Shown here: in pieces, positions 8,373 to 18,850 of the stretch
How the letters are laid out: every line of letters begins with the position of its first letter
Numbering within the stretch: the first letter of the stretch is position 1
Assembly: GCA_013151645.1 (NCBI GenBank)
Contig: JAADHU010000019.1
Location: 1 to 64,000, forward strand
Length of the DNA: 64,000 bases
From: Gammaproteobacteria bacterium
Lineage (GTDB): Bacteria > Pseudomonadota > Gammaproteobacteria > Steroidobacterales > Woeseiaceae
Direction: 5' to 3'
Notes under the pieces: generated by a model
The model's input: only the letters and a program-made list of their open reading frames with translations
The model's database searches: none
What the model was told of the DNA's origin: nothing
Position numbers and translations under genes: made by a program

Positions 8373-8975
8373 GTGAACACGTTGACCCAAATCCGGTTTG
8401 TCTGGAAACCGCTGGTATTCCTGGCCTGCCTCATTCCTGCCGTCCTGGTGGTGACCGATGCCTTTGAAATCACCGGGCGTCTTGGCGCGAATCCTATCGA
8501 GGCGATTCAGGACCGATTCGGATACTGGGGCTTGCGTTTCATACTGATCGCGCTGGCGGTCACACCACTGCGCCAATTGACTGGCTGGAACTGGCTCACA
8601 CGCTTTCGCCGCATGCTTGGGTTGTTCGCGTTCTTCTATGTTTTCATGCACTTTCTGGTATGGCTGATCCTCGACCAACGACTTCTAATGTCTGCGATTC
8701 TGGAGGATATCGTTGAGCGGCCGTTCATTACGTTCGGCTTCGCTGCGTTGCTATTGCTGCTGACAATGACGCTCACCTCAACGCTCGCGATGAGGCGACG
8801 ACTCGGTCGCCGCTGGCAGCAATTGCACAACGGTATTTATGTTGTCGGCATTCTCGGCGTCTGGCATTACTGGTGGCAGGTAAAACTGGATGTTCGTGAA
8901 CCGCTGATTTACGCATCCATCCTGGCCGCATTGCTAAGCTACCGTTTGTGGCGCCGATTCAGAATAAGCCGATAG
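8373..8975 (+). CDS. msrQ: MsrQ, heme-binding membrane subunit of the MsrPQ system
   Basis: Inner-membrane b-type cytochrome that passes electrons from the respiratory chain to MsrP. It has 200 residues, a GTG start and about six hydrophobic segments. Conserved histidines are visible in YVFMHFLVW and in the RRWQQLHNGIYVVGILGVWHYWW region, as expected for heme ligands of the ferric-reductase-like domain. It is directly downstream of msrP and surely in the same operon. Length and motifs match the YedZ family. Confidence 0.95.
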   Translation: MNTLTQIRFVWKPLVFLACLIPAVLVVTDAFEITGRLGANPIEAIQDRFGYWGLRFILIALAVTPLRQLTGWNWLTRFRRMLGLFAFFYVFMHFLVWLILDQRLLMSAILEDIVERPFITFGFAALLLLLTMTLTSTLAMRRRLGRRWQQLHNGIYVVGILGVWHYWWQVKLDVREPLIYASILAALLSYRLWRRFRISR

Positions 8976-8992
8976 CGACATGCATCGCTGCT

Positions 8993-11179
8993 TTACGATG
9001 TCGCCTGAAAGGCTATGCCCTGACGCTGTCCACTCTGTGCAGCAAACATTTGATCTTTGTCCAGTTCATGGAGCGTACCCGACTGCACCAGAATTACGCG
9101 GTCCGATGCCATGATCATCGCTTCACGATGCGCGACGCAAATTCGCGTTGTACCAAGCTGCTCGAGCATTCGTACGACGTTGGCTTCCGTCGTCGAATCC
9201 AGGTTCGCGGTTCCCTCGTCGAGAACAAGAATCTCGGGATCACGGTACAACGCTCTGGCCAGCAGCACGCGCTGTCGCTGACCGGAACTCAGAACGCTAC
9301 CCATTTCGCCCACCAGGCTGTTATAGCCCATGGGCATCGCCAGAATATCGGCATGTATCACGGCATCTTCCGCGCAACGCCTGACTTTTTCAAAATCCGG
9401 TTGTGCTTCGAAGAACGAAATATTGTCGGCGATCGAACCGGCCAGCAAGGCGTCATCCTGCATAACCGTGCCGATTTTTCGCCGATACTCCGAGAGGCCG
9501 TACCGACCCAGCGGTAACCCTCCGTAGCGAATCCCGCCTGTCTCTGGTTCGAAAAGTCCAAGCAGCAATTTCAGCAGCGTCGTTTTGCCGCCGCCGGATG
9601 TGCCGACCAGCGAGATCATCTCGCCTGGCTTGATCGTTAGCGAAACCTCATTGAGGATCAACGACTCCCCTTCGCCGTATCGAAACGATACGTTGTCGAT
9701 ATCGATTGCCGAATCCTTACTGTCGTTGATTCCTATAACCTCGACCGATTCACTTCCGCCAGTGCCTTTCTCGGGAACGGCCAGCCCGATATCGGCAATT
9801 CGTTCCAAATGAAGACCCAGGAGACGAAATTCGATCAGGCGTTCAATCAGCATGGATATTTTGCTGACGAACTGGCGCTTGTACGCCATAAATGCGAACA
9901 GCATTCCGATCGTCAATGAACCGTCCACAACCAACAGGGCACCCAGATAGACGACCACTGTGTTCTCGAGACCGAACAGCAAACCGTTGGCGGCGTTAAA
10001 ACCGATTTCGAGCTTACCGACTTTTACGCTGCTGTTGATGACGTCGGCGTATTTGTTTTGCCATCGCGATTGTCGTTCGGCTTCATGTCCGAACACCTTG
10101 ATCGACTGAATTCCGCGTATAGATTCGATAAACATGGACTGTTCCTGCGCGGCCGCGACCATCTTGTCTTCGTTCCCGGCACGCAACGGTTGATAGAAAA
10201 TCATCCGAAGTACGAGATAGAGTACCGACACAACAAGTACTACCAGCCCCAATACGCGGCTGTATACGAAAATCAGAATCAGCGTGCTCACGGCCATCAA
10301 GCCGTCGATGAACGCCGCAACCAGTCCTTGCGCAAAGAGTTCGTGAATAGGACCCGTAGACGAAAAACGGGACAGAATGTCGCCAACATGCCGCTTCTCA
10401 TACCACTGCAGCGGCAATCGAATGAGGTGTCCGAATAAGTTGGCAACGACCTGGTAACTCAGCGAACTACTGATATGCAAGATCACGTACGAGCGAAGCA
10501 ACGTTGCCGCTTCATTGATCAGCATTAGCATTCCGAACCCCAAAGCAAGTACCAGCAGAAGGTCCGTATCCGATTTGGCCAGCACTTCATCAACGACCAG
10601 TTGCATATAGAATGGTGCGGCAAGCACGAATAACTGAATAATGAAAGACAACAGCAGAGTTTGTATCAGAATGCCGTTCAGGCCTGCGATTCTACCCACC
10701 ACATCGGTAAGTCGCATTTTTCGCTGTTCTTTGCGCTGCTTGAAATTCGCACTCGGGCTCAGCTCGAGAGCGATCCCGGTAAATTTCTCCGACACCTGCG
10801 CGCGCGTATATTGTCGTTTGCCGAGCGCGGGATCGTAAACGGTAATCTGATCCCCTTTGACGGACTTCAGGACCACGAAGTGGCTCATGTTCCAATGCAA
10901 TACGCACGGTAACTGTAGTTTCTTCAGGGACTTGATATCCAGGCGAAGCGGGCGCGAGCTCATGTTCATGCGTCTCGCGGTGACTATAAGTCCTTGTAAC
11001 GTTGATCCCTTTAGCGATACGGAATGACGCAGTCTGAGGTTATTGAGGTTTGTTTCGTAACCGAAATAAGAAGCAATCATTGCGAGGCAGGCGAGTCCGC
11101 ACTCAGCCTCTTCCGCCTGACGGATCATCGTCAGTCGACGAGCCCCTGAGAAATTCAGGAGCCTCGCTGCGTCAATCAC
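8993..11179 (-). CDS. C39-peptidase-containing ABC exporter (bacteriocin/microcin type)
   Basis: A protein of 728 residues in the order C39 peptidase, ABC transmembrane domain, nucleotide-binding domain. The peptidase shows Q21 and the catalytic C27 in QAEEAECGLAC, then a histidine in SHFVVL and an aspartate in YDPALG, so it should be active. The ATPase carries Walker A GTSGGGKTT near residue 525, the signature LSSGQRQR and Walker B LVLDEGTAN. Proteins of this type remove double-glycine-type leaders while exporting the peptide. It overlaps the HlyD-like gene by 4 nt, and the precursor gene is about 2 kb upstream on the same strand. An outer-membrane TolC is not in the window. Confidence 0.95.
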   Translation of the reverse strand: MIDAARLLNFSGARRLTMIRQAEEAECGLACLAMIASYFGYETNLNNLRLRHSVSLKGSTLQGLIVTARRMNMSSRPLRLDIKSLKKLQLPCVLHWNMSHFVVLKSVKGDQITVYDPALGKRQYTRAQVSEKFTGIALELSPSANFKQRKEQRKMRLTDVVGRIAGLNGILIQTLLLSFIIQLFVLAAPFYMQLVVDEVLAKSDTDLLLVLALGFGMLMLINEAATLLRSYVILHISSSLSYQVVANLFGHLIRLPLQWYEKRHVGDILSRFSSTGPIHELFAQGLVAAFIDGLMAVSTLILIFVYSRVLGLVVLVVSVLYLVLRMIFYQPLRAGNEDKMVAAAQEQSMFIESIRGIQSIKVFGHEAERQSRWQNKYADVINSSVKVGKLEIGFNAANGLLFGLENTVVVYLGALLVVDGSLTIGMLFAFMAYKRQFVSKISMLIERLIEFRLLGLHLERIADIGLAVPEKGTGGSESVEVIGINDSKDSAIDIDNVSFRYGEGESLILNEVSLTIKPGEMISLVGTSGGGKTTLLKLLLGLFEPETGGIRYGGLPLGRYGLSEYRRKIGTVMQDDALLAGSIADNISFFEAQPDFEKVRRCAEDAVIHADILAMPMGYNSLVGEMGSVLSSGQRQRVLLARALYRDPEILVLDEGTANLDSTTEANVVRMLEQLGTTRICVAHREAMIMASDRVILVQSGTLHELDKDQMFAAQSGQRQGIAFQATS

Positions 11180-12420
11180 GTTCGCCCTCGAAGACTTAAG
11201 AGGGGCTCCAGAATCCAGTCGAGCAAAGAACGTTTCTCGAGCACGATATCCGCCGCCAGAAGCATCCCTGCCTGCAGCGGAAATTCCTGACCGAAAGCAT
11301 TGACCGTCTCGCTTTCTATAGTCACCGTAACGCGATAAGTCGGCTCCGACACCCGTACGTTTGTTCCAGTCTCAAGCGGTGACAAGACCGTAGACGAAAT
11401 TGCGGATATTGTGCCCTTTTGGACGCCGAATTGACGAAAGTCGAAAGCGTCGTACAACAATCGTACCTCCTGACCTCTTGCTACGAATCCGACCGCTCGC
11501 GTCGGTACGAATAGCTGCGCTTCGAGCCTTCCTCCAGCCGGCAGAATCGTGAGTAGCGAATAGTCGCTCGACACCGTCGAGCCGACAATTGCCTGGATAG
11601 CCGCCACCTTTCCGGACAATGGAGCAGAAATCGTAATGGACCGCTTGCTCGAAAAATCGATCTTGCGAAGCTCAAGATCGGCTCGGCTCGATGCCAATCT
11701 CGACAGGCGTTCGTCGCTTTCCAGCGGAACACGCGCGAGTTCCAGGTGTTTCTGCTCCACACTCGCGGTGATCGCAGCGTGTTTTTGCAATAAGTTTGCA
11801 AGCAATTGTCGATTGCCGATCAGGCCGGCTTCTCGCTCGAGATATTCTGCGGTACTGATGAAACCCTTTTTGACGACGCCCCCCAGCCGGTCATAGTTTT
11901 TTTGCAGATTCGACAACAGTTGGCGCTGCGTCGACACTTGTTCCAGTACCGAGCGTATTTCCACTGTCAGCCCGCGAATTTCAGCCGCCAGTCGTTCGGC
12001 GTCAGCCTCACGGCGACGTACCTCCAGGTCCTGTCGTGTTTGAATCTCGGCCAGCTGAAAATCGATGACTCGCTGCATTTCTCCGTCAACGCTCTGACCG
12101 CTACCGGTCATCGTGTCGCCGAGCAAGGTGAGCAGAGGATCGCCCGCCTTTACACTTTGCGATTCCACCACGAGCAACTGGCCAATAACGCCTGGTCTTG
12201 GCGTATGTACCTTGACTATTCCTTTGTCCGGCGAAAGAAAACCCTGCACGGTTTCTTTTCTGGCATAGGTACCAACGGACAAAAACAGGATGGCCGTGGT
12301 CACGATTGCGACGAGAAAACCTGTGATCAACAACTGTGACAATGGCTGAGACAAGATTACATCGCCGAGTCCCTGGTCTCGTTTGGCTTCCAGCGCTTCC
12401 TTTCTGAAAAGGTCGGACAT
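11176..12420 (-). CDS. HlyD/CvaA-like periplasmic adaptor of the peptide exporter
   Basis: A membrane-fusion protein of 414 residues that would link the C39 exporter to TolC. The ATG at 12420 is preferred over a TTG four codons earlier because GGAA lies 6 nt upstream. A short cytoplasmic tail is followed by one membrane helix (about residues 25-50), a lipoyl half (TPRPGVIGQLLVVESQSVKAGDPL), a long coiled-coil hairpin, the second lipoyl half (ISAPLSGKVAAIQAIVGSTV) and a beta-barrel end. The ATGA overlap with the exporter indicates coupled translation. This matches the CvaA/RaxA group. Confidence 0.92.
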   Translation of the reverse strand: MSDLFRKEALEAKRDQGLGDVILSQPLSQLLITGFLVAIVTTAILFLSVGTYARKETVQGFLSPDKGIVKVHTPRPGVIGQLLVVESQSVKAGDPLLTLLGDTMTGSGQSVDGEMQRVIDFQLAEIQTRQDLEVRRREADAERLAAEIRGLTVEIRSVLEQVSTQRQLLSNLQKNYDRLGGVVKKGFISTAEYLEREAGLIGNRQLLANLLQKHAAITASVEQKHLELARVPLESDERLSRLASSRADLELRKIDFSSKRSITISAPLSGKVAAIQAIVGSTVSSDYSLLTILPAGGRLEAQLFVPTRAVGFVARGQEVRLLYDAFDFRQFGVQKGTISAISSTVLSPLETGTNVRVSEPTYRVTVTIESETVNAFGQEFPLQAGMLLAADIVLEKRSLLDWILEPLLSLRGRT

Positions 12421-12470
12421 GCACAATTCCAATGTGGTAACGCTAAGGGAAATTCAACCACGACCGTCCG

Positions 12471-12492
12471 TAACGATGACCAATGATCGTTA
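12471..12492. repeat. Short hairpin between small membrane gene and HlyD-like gene
   Basis: TAACGAT (12471-12477) and ATCGTTA (12486-12492) form a 7-bp stem with an 8-nt loop in the 197-bp gap before the adaptor gene. No T-run follows on the minus strand, so it is more likely an operator or RNA hairpin than a terminator. Confidence 0.3.
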
Positions 12493-12617
12493 GCGTTGCG
12501 TGGCACGTGCCGGTGGTATCGTCCGCAGCGCGGTCGGTTTTTCACCAACGTCAATTCGAATCGGTTGCCAGGAGGTGCTGGCGAAACTCCACTACCGAAG
12601 GGTGACGACGGTCCGCC

Positions 12618-12824
12618 TTATTCGAATTTATCCGGATGAGATGCGACATACTTGTAGAGAAAAACGGCGATGATGCCGAAAGCAATCACGAGAATTGCAG
12701 AGCCTCCACCACTCAAGGTCTGGAGAACGCCCTGGTAGTACAAATAAGAAAGTGCGACCACGGTAAAAACCAGCATCGCGATCCAGAATCCGATTATTCT
12801 GCCTTTTGTCATAGTTGTATCCAC
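12618..12824 (-). CDS. Small two-helix membrane protein, candidate immunity protein
   Basis: A protein of 68 residues starting at GTG (GGAGG 9 nt upstream); an ATG four codons in is less well placed. It has two hydrophobic segments, about residues 10-30 and 40-59, with a short Gly/Ser-rich loop (TLSGGGS) between them and a charged tail, SHPDKFE. It has no recognised family. Its place between the precursor and the exporter genes, all on the minus strand, together with its size and topology, fits the immunity proteins of class II microcins, which are small membrane proteins encoded beside the toxin. That role is inferred from position only. Confidence 0.7.
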   Translation of the reverse strand: MDTTMTKGRIIGFWIAMLVFTVVALSYLYYQGVLQTLSGGGSAILVIAFGIIAVFLYKYVASHPDKFE

Positions 12825-12904
12825 TGTTTGCGGCCTCCGTCCATTCTATTCGATGGAAAAGACGTTTGGCCCGACTAATACCATTGATTGCCAGCGAACG
12901 GGAC

Positions 12905-12936
12905 TGGTCCTGACTGCAGAGCCGCGATCAGGACCA
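12905..12936. repeat. Perfect 9-bp hairpin between microcin precursor and small membrane gene
   Basis: TGGTCCTGA (12905-12913) and TCAGGACCA (12928-12936) are perfect inverted arms with a 14-nt loop, 20 bp after the precursor stop codon. No U-run follows. A hairpin here could stabilise or attenuate the transcript so that the precursor is made in excess over downstream products. Confidence 0.45.
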
Positions 12937-12956
12937 GCCACTGTTACGTCGACGAC

Positions 12957-13175
12957 CTATGGAGAAATGGCGTCGTAAATAGCGGTCCCTATCGCATACC
13001 CAACACCCCAGGAAAACCCAAGTGCCACGCCGACGACTCCGAATGCAGATGCCCCGACAAGCGAGCCTGTCACACCTGCGCCAATAGCGGTCCCGATAAC
13101 CCCGCCGGTTGTGGCCGAATCTACCACCCCAGCCCCGCTGACTGCACTTACTTCATTCATCGTTAATACTCTCAT
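12957..13175 (-). CDS. Class II microcin/bacteriocin precursor with Gly-Ala leader
   Basis: A peptide of 72 residues. The start at 13175 has GGAGG 8 nt upstream; the nine further codons upstream have no such site. The leader MRVLTMNEVSAVSGA follows the colicin-V-type pattern (MR.LT..E...VSGG) but ends in Gly-Ala, an accepted variant for C39 peptidases. The predicted mature peptide is 57 residues, starting GVVDS. It is very rich in Gly, Ala, Val and Ile with GxxxG-like spacing and ends AIYDAISP. It has no cysteine, so disulfides or lanthionines are excluded. Such peptides usually insert into the target inner membrane. The nearby exporter and adaptor make secretion likely; toxicity is inferred. 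Confidence 0.8.
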   Translation of the reverse strand: MRVLTMNEVSAVSGAGVVDSATTGGVIGTAIGAGVTGSLVGASAFGVVGVALGFSWGVGYAIGTAIYDAISP

Positions 13176-13435
13176 TGGAATGTCCTCCGTGATTATTTCC
13201 AAATTGAGGGCAAAGAATACGCCAACTTCCGGCCAGTATTCCTTCTCTAAAACTGGTCAAAACGATGATAAACAGCCCGAGAAATGGTGGCTTGAACTAG
13301 CAGTATGATGTGCCATGGCTCGGTGTCGTCATTGAGGAAGCCAGGTCTTTACTGGTGATGACACTGGCCAGTCACTGTGCCGAGATCCGCAGGGCTTCCG
13401 CAGCACCGTCGTCTTCCGTGAATGATGTGTGGCAG
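13176..13435. other. Intergenic region upstream of the microcin gene
   Basis: The stretch between the groEL terminator and the microcin gene should carry the microcin promoter on the minus strand. TTGACC at 13255-13260 followed after 16 nt by TACTGG is the best pair and is weak at -10. No second precursor with a GG-type leader was found here on either strand. Confidence 0.3.
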
Positions 13436-13437
13436 GC

Positions 13438-13467
13438 AAAAAAAAGCCCCGAAAATTCGGGGCTTTT
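13438..13467 (-). terminator. Intrinsic terminator of groESL
   Basis: A 10-bp stem, AAAAGCCCCG with CGGGGCTTTT and a 6-nt loop, followed on the minus strand by eight T residues. It lies about 30 bp after the groEL stop, and it insulates the microcin locus downstream. Confidence 0.9.
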
Positions 13468-13495
13468 CTGGTACTGCTTCGCGGGAGCGAATGGC

Positions 13496-15166
<1,671 letters not shown>

Positions 15167-15198
15167 TTAAATTCTTCAAAATCGGGTGGATTAGACGC

Positions 15199-15489
15199 TT
15201 AGCCTTCGATAACGGCCATAATGTCGTCTTCCTTCATAACAAGAAGCTCTTCACCGTCTACTTTGACTTCGGTGCCGCTGTACTTGCCAAACAGCACTTT
15301 GTCGCCGGCCTTGACATCCAGAGCCCGCAATTCACCGGATTCCAGGATTTTGCCATTACCCACGGCAATGACTTCACCCTTGATGGGCTTTTCAGCAGCC
15401 GCATCCGGAATCACGATTCCGCCGGGGGATGTGCGCTCTTCTTCCATGCGCTTTACGATGACTCGATCATGAAGCGGACGAATCTTCAT
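15199..15489 (-). CDS. groES: Co-chaperonin GroES (Hsp10)
   Basis: A protein of 96 residues forming the heptameric lid of GroEL. It has the usual start [14 protein letters not shown], the mobile loop around [13 protein letters not shown] and the end [15 protein letters not shown] lies upstream of the ATG. First gene of the groESL operon. Confidence 0.99.
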   Translation of the reverse strand: MKIRPLHDRVIVKRMEEERTSPGGIVIPDAAAEKPIKGEVIAVGNGKILESGELRALDVKAGDKVLFGKYSGTEVKVDGEELLVMKEDDIMAVIEG

Positions 15490-15554
15490 CGGTTAGATCT
15501 CCTATAAATGATTGTTTGATAACAAATTATTGAGTTTATCTGTGTCGAGAATTA

Positions 15555-15581
15555 TTAGCACTCGACCACAAGGAGTGCCAA
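15555..15581. promoter_or_regulatory. CIRCE operator (HrcA binding site)
   Basis: TTAGCACTC, 9 nt, GAGTGCCAA. The consensus is TTAGCACTC-N9-GAGTGCTAA, so there is a single mismatch in the second arm. It lies just after the sigma-32-type promoter, around the expected transcription start of groESL, where bound HrcA would block transcription until heat shock. Confidence 0.93.
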
Positions 15582-15583
15582 TG

Positions 15584-15609
15584 ATAGGGGCGGTGAGATA
15601 AATTTCAAG
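15584..15609 (-). promoter_or_regulatory. Sigma-32-type heat-shock promoter of groESL
   Basis: On the minus strand CTTGAA (15604-15609), 13 nt, then CCCCTAT (15584-15590). This agrees well with the RpoH consensus CTTGAA-N13-15-CCCCAT. It abuts the CIRCE element, so groESL appears to be under RpoH activation and HrcA repression together. Confidence 0.8.
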
Positions 15610-15853
15610 GGCCGCGGCCCGCGGATCACCGGATAGCACGACGCAGGCGCGTGTTGTGACGCAAAAATGGGCCCTGGTTCAATGACAGGAGACGCGTCGG
15701 TCGGTATCCTTCAGCCGCACGTTGAAGGCCTTTTCGGGCATAGTGCCCCGCAGAGGCTTTTGTTCACATGAGCGGTAACAAATGGCCTGGAAAACAGGTC
15801 TGACTGATACCCCTTCCTGAAAAACCACCTGACTCCGGGAAAAACGCAAGACG
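15610..15853. other. Divergent gap between groES control region and dsbD
   Basis: About 240 bp with no coding frame of substance. It should hold the dsbD promoter. TTGAAG near 15722 followed by a TAGTGC-like hexamer is only a weak candidate. No terminator or repeat was recognised. Confidence 0.3.
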
Positions 15854-18112
15854 ATGCTGACGTTTACCAACACTAAAAGACTTCTGGCGATCGCCGCCGT
15901 CGCGCTGCTGAGCCTGTCGGTCGCCGCACAGGATGATGACATCCTGCACCCGGAGGAAGCCTACCGTTATGCTGTCAGCGACACCGGCTCCGCACTCGAG
16001 ATCGACTGGGCCATCGAAGAGGGCTACTACCTGTACCGGCAGAAGCTCTCCTTTAAAAGCAATACCGCGTCCGTGCAATTCGGCAATTTCGAACTGCCAC
16101 AGGGTTTGCCGCACGAAGACGAGTTTTTTGGTGCGCAACAGGTTTATCGCGATCGTTTCTTCGTCACCATTCCCTACACAATCATCGGCGAGCGACCGGC
16201 GTCGATGCAAGTCGAAGTCAAGTCACAGGGTTGCGCCGACATCGGCATTTGTTACCCGCCACAGACCTGGACCAGTGACGTACGCCTCATTTCCGCCAGT
16301 ACAACGCCCGCGACAAAACTGACGCTCGGCAACTCGATCGGCAGCTCTGAATTCCTGCCGGTCGATGAGGCTTTCAAACCGGTCCTGATTGTGCGAGACG
16401 GCAATACGATCGATGTTGCGTTTCAAGTCACACCCGGTTACTACCTGTATAAAGACAAGCTCTCGGTAAGCAGCGAATCAACCCAGGCGCAGCTCGGCCA
16501 ACTGGAATTGCCGGCCGGCGAGAAAAAAGTGGATGAGTGGTTCGGGGAGATGGAGGTCTACCACGACGACGTTTTCGCGTTGCTGCCCATTGCGCGCGCC
16601 GCACCTGACGCAATGGACCTGACAGTGGCGGTGGCCTACCAGGGCTGCGCCGATGGCGGCCTTTGTTATCCACCGCAAGTTCGCGACCTCACGGTAGCTT
16701 TGCCCGCGGTCGCGACGGTGACGTCATTCCCCGCAGCCACCACAGCCGCCGCAGCGGCACCGGTATCCGAACAGGCGAAACTGGCTCAGCTGATTTCGGG
16801 ATCGAGTATCTACCTGGTCATCGCAACCTTTTTCGGGGCCGGCCTGTTGCTCGCCTTCACCCCCTGCGTGCTGCCAATGGTGCCGATCCTGTCGGGCATC
16901 ATTGCCGGTGAGGGCGACGACGTCAGTTCAGCGAGAGGCTTCAGCCTGGCGCTGAGCTACGTCATGGGCATGGCGCTCATCTATACCGGTGCCGGTATCG
17001 TGGCGGCCGCAATCGGCGTGCAGCTACAAGCCGTATTCAATGCGCCGTGGGTGCTGATTTTGTTCTCGGGACTGTTTGTAGTGCTCGCGATGGGTATGTT
17101 TGGCCTGTTCGAATTACAAATGCCATCGTCGCTACAAAGCCGTCTTGCCACGATCAGCGGCAACCAGAAGACCGGCACCGTCGTCGGTGCCTTTGTCATG
17201 GGCGCCCTGTCCTCACTGATTGTTACAGCCTGTGTTGCACCACCGCTGGTTGCCACCCTGACTGTCATCGGCCAATCGGGCGACATGTTGCGCGGCGGCA
17301 CGGCACTGTTCGCCCTCAGCCTCGGCATGGGCGCTCCGTTGCTCATCGTTGGCGCGTCGGCCGGGAAGCTGCTGCCGAAGGTAGGTCCGTGGATGGTTGC
17401 CGTCAAGAATGCGTTTGGCTTCATGATGCTGGGCCTTGCAATCTGGATGTTGTCACGAATTCTGGCCGACGAAATCACGCTGGCACTTTGGGGTGTCCTG
17501 ACACTCATGGCGGGCGTGTTCCTCGGCGGCCTGACAACAATTACGGTCGAATCGGGCGGCAGTGCGAAGCTGGGCAAAGGATTCGGATTGATCGCCGTCA
17601 TTTATGGCGCGGTCATGCTGCTTGGTTCACTGTCCGGTGGTCACAACCCGTTGCAGCCACTGGCTGGCATCAGTCTCGGTAACGGCGCGACCGTAGCAAC
17701 CACACACGAACTCGAGTTCAGGCGTATCAAAACGGTTGCAGACCTTGACCGGGCACTGCTGGATGCCTCACGCCAGGGCAAAACAACGATGCTGGACTTC
17801 TATGCGGACTGGTGTGTGTCATGCAAGGAAATGGAAGCGTACACTTTTACGGATGCCGACGTTCAACAGACGCTGTCAAACACGGTACTATTGCAGGCAG
17901 ACGTCACGGCGAACGACGATCAGGATCAGGAGCTGCTGCAGCATTTCGGTGTTTTCGGTCCACCGACGATTATCTTGTTCGGCGCTGACGGACAGCAAAG
18001 AAACGGCTATGAGGTTGTCGGCTACATGAAAGCGGAGGCTTTCTCGGCACATTTAAAACAGGCTTTTAGCGCAAACGCAACAACAACGGCTAACGCAGAT
18101 ACCACAATATGA
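15854..18112 (+). CDS. dsbD: DsbD, thiol:disulfide interchange protein with two N-terminal alpha domains
   Basis: Moves electrons from cytoplasmic thioredoxin across the inner membrane to periplasmic thiol proteins. It has 752 residues against about 565 for the E. coli protein. The extra length is a second copy of the periplasmic alpha domain: GCADIGICYPP ends the first (about residues 125-145) and GCADGGLCYPP the second (about 260-280). A signal peptide covers about residues 1-24. The membrane domain holds the redox cysteines in FTPCVLPM (C338) and VTACVAPP, and the C-terminal thioredoxin-like domain has C654-V-S-C657. The tlpA-like gene overlaps by 4 nt, suggesting it is a direct client. 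Confidence 0.96.
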   Translation: MLTFTNTKRLLAIAAVALLSLSVAAQDDDILHPEEAYRYAVSDTGSALEIDWAIEEGYYLYRQKLSFKSNTASVQFGNFELPQGLPHEDEFFGAQQVYRDRFFVTIPYTIIGERPASMQVEVKSQGCADIGICYPPQTWTSDVRLISASTTPATKLTLGNSIGSSEFLPVDEAFKPVLIVRDGNTIDVAFQVTPGYYLYKDKLSVSSESTQAQLGQLELPAGEKKVDEWFGEMEVYHDDVFALLPIARAAPDAMDLTVAVAYQGCADGGLCYPPQVRDLTVALPAVATVTSFPAATTAAAAAPVSEQAKLAQLISGSSIYLVIATFFGAGLLLAFTPCVLPMVPILSGIIAGEGDDVSSARGFSLALSYVMGMALIYTGAGIVAAAIGVQLQAVFNAPWVLILFSGLFVVLAMGMFGLFELQMPSSLQSRLATISGNQKTGTVVGAFVMGALSSLIVTACVAPPLVATLTVIGQSGDMLRGGTALFALSLGMGAPLLIVGASAGKLLPKVGPWMVAVKNAFGFMMLGLAIWMLSRILADEITLALWGVLTLMAGVFLGGLTTITVESGGSAKLGKGFGLIAVIYGAVMLLGSLSGGHNPLQPLAGISLGNGATVATTHELEFRRIKTVADLDRALLDASRQGKTTMLDFYADWCVSCKEMEAYTFTDADVQQTLSNTVLLQADVTANDDQDQELLQHFGVFGPPTIILFGADGQQRNGYEVVGYMKAEAFSAHLKQAFSANATTTANADTTI

Positions 18113-18711
18113 AAAATAAAATAGTAATCATGTCTGTCGCGTTGATCGCGATCGCGGCCGGCGGCTTCATACTGCAGAACAATCTCGCGACAAAATCAAA
18201 CCCGGCTATTGAAAGTGCGAACGCTACTGTCGCGACCGGGGATGACAAAATTCACTTTCAACTCAAGGACGTCACTGGAGAATTGCGCCAGTCGTCCGAG
18301 TGGGATGGCAAGGCCAGGCTCATCAATTTCTGGGCGACCTGGTGTGCGCCATGCCGACGTGAAATTCCGTTGCTAATAGCAACCCAGGAGAAGTACGCCG
18401 CCAACAATGTTCAAATTATCGGCATCGCAGTCGATTTCCCGGATGAGGTTGCCGCGTATGCGGAAGAAGCCGAATTCAACTACCCGATCCTGGTCGGACA
18501 GGAAGATGCAATGGCTGTCGCCGAATCGTCCGGTGTCGACTTTATCGGTCTGCCCTTTACGATGGTGATATCGCCAGACGGCGATCTGATTAAAACCCAC
18601 ATCGGCGAGATCGTCGAAGCGCACATCGAAAAAATCACCACGGTGCTCGCACAGATGGAGCGCGGCGATCTGAATCTCGAGGGCGCCCGCGAGGCCTTGA
18701 AGACCTTATAG
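18109..18711 (+). CDS. TlpA/ResA-like membrane-anchored thioredoxin
   Basis: A protein of 200 residues with one N-terminal membrane anchor or signal (residues 4-22) and a periplasmic thioredoxin fold. The active site is WC79-A-P-C82, followed by a cis-proline in GLPFTMV. TlpA/ResA proteins reduce specific periplasmic disulfides, for example in apocytochromes c. The ATGA overlap with dsbD points to coupled synthesis and to DsbD as the electron donor. The exact client is unknown. Confidence 0.9.
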   Translation: MKNKIVIMSVALIAIAAGGFILQNNLATKSNPAIESANATVATGDDKIHFQLKDVTGELRQSSEWDGKARLINFWATWCAPCRREIPLLIATQEKYAANNVQIIGIAVDFPDEVAAYAEEAEFNYPILVGQEDAMAVAESSGVDFIGLPFTMVISPDGDLIKTHIGEIVEAHIEKITTVLAQMERGDLNLEGAREALKTL

Positions 18712-18850
18712 GCGATCCGCAGGCGCTGCTCGGCGGTGCAATTCACGTTTTGGTCAAAAACTTTCACCTTTTTACGTTAAATTTGGCGTAAATACCGTGA
18801 AAAGAGGTAGTATTGCGGCCATCTTCGGTAAAAGAGCTGAAAACGAACGT

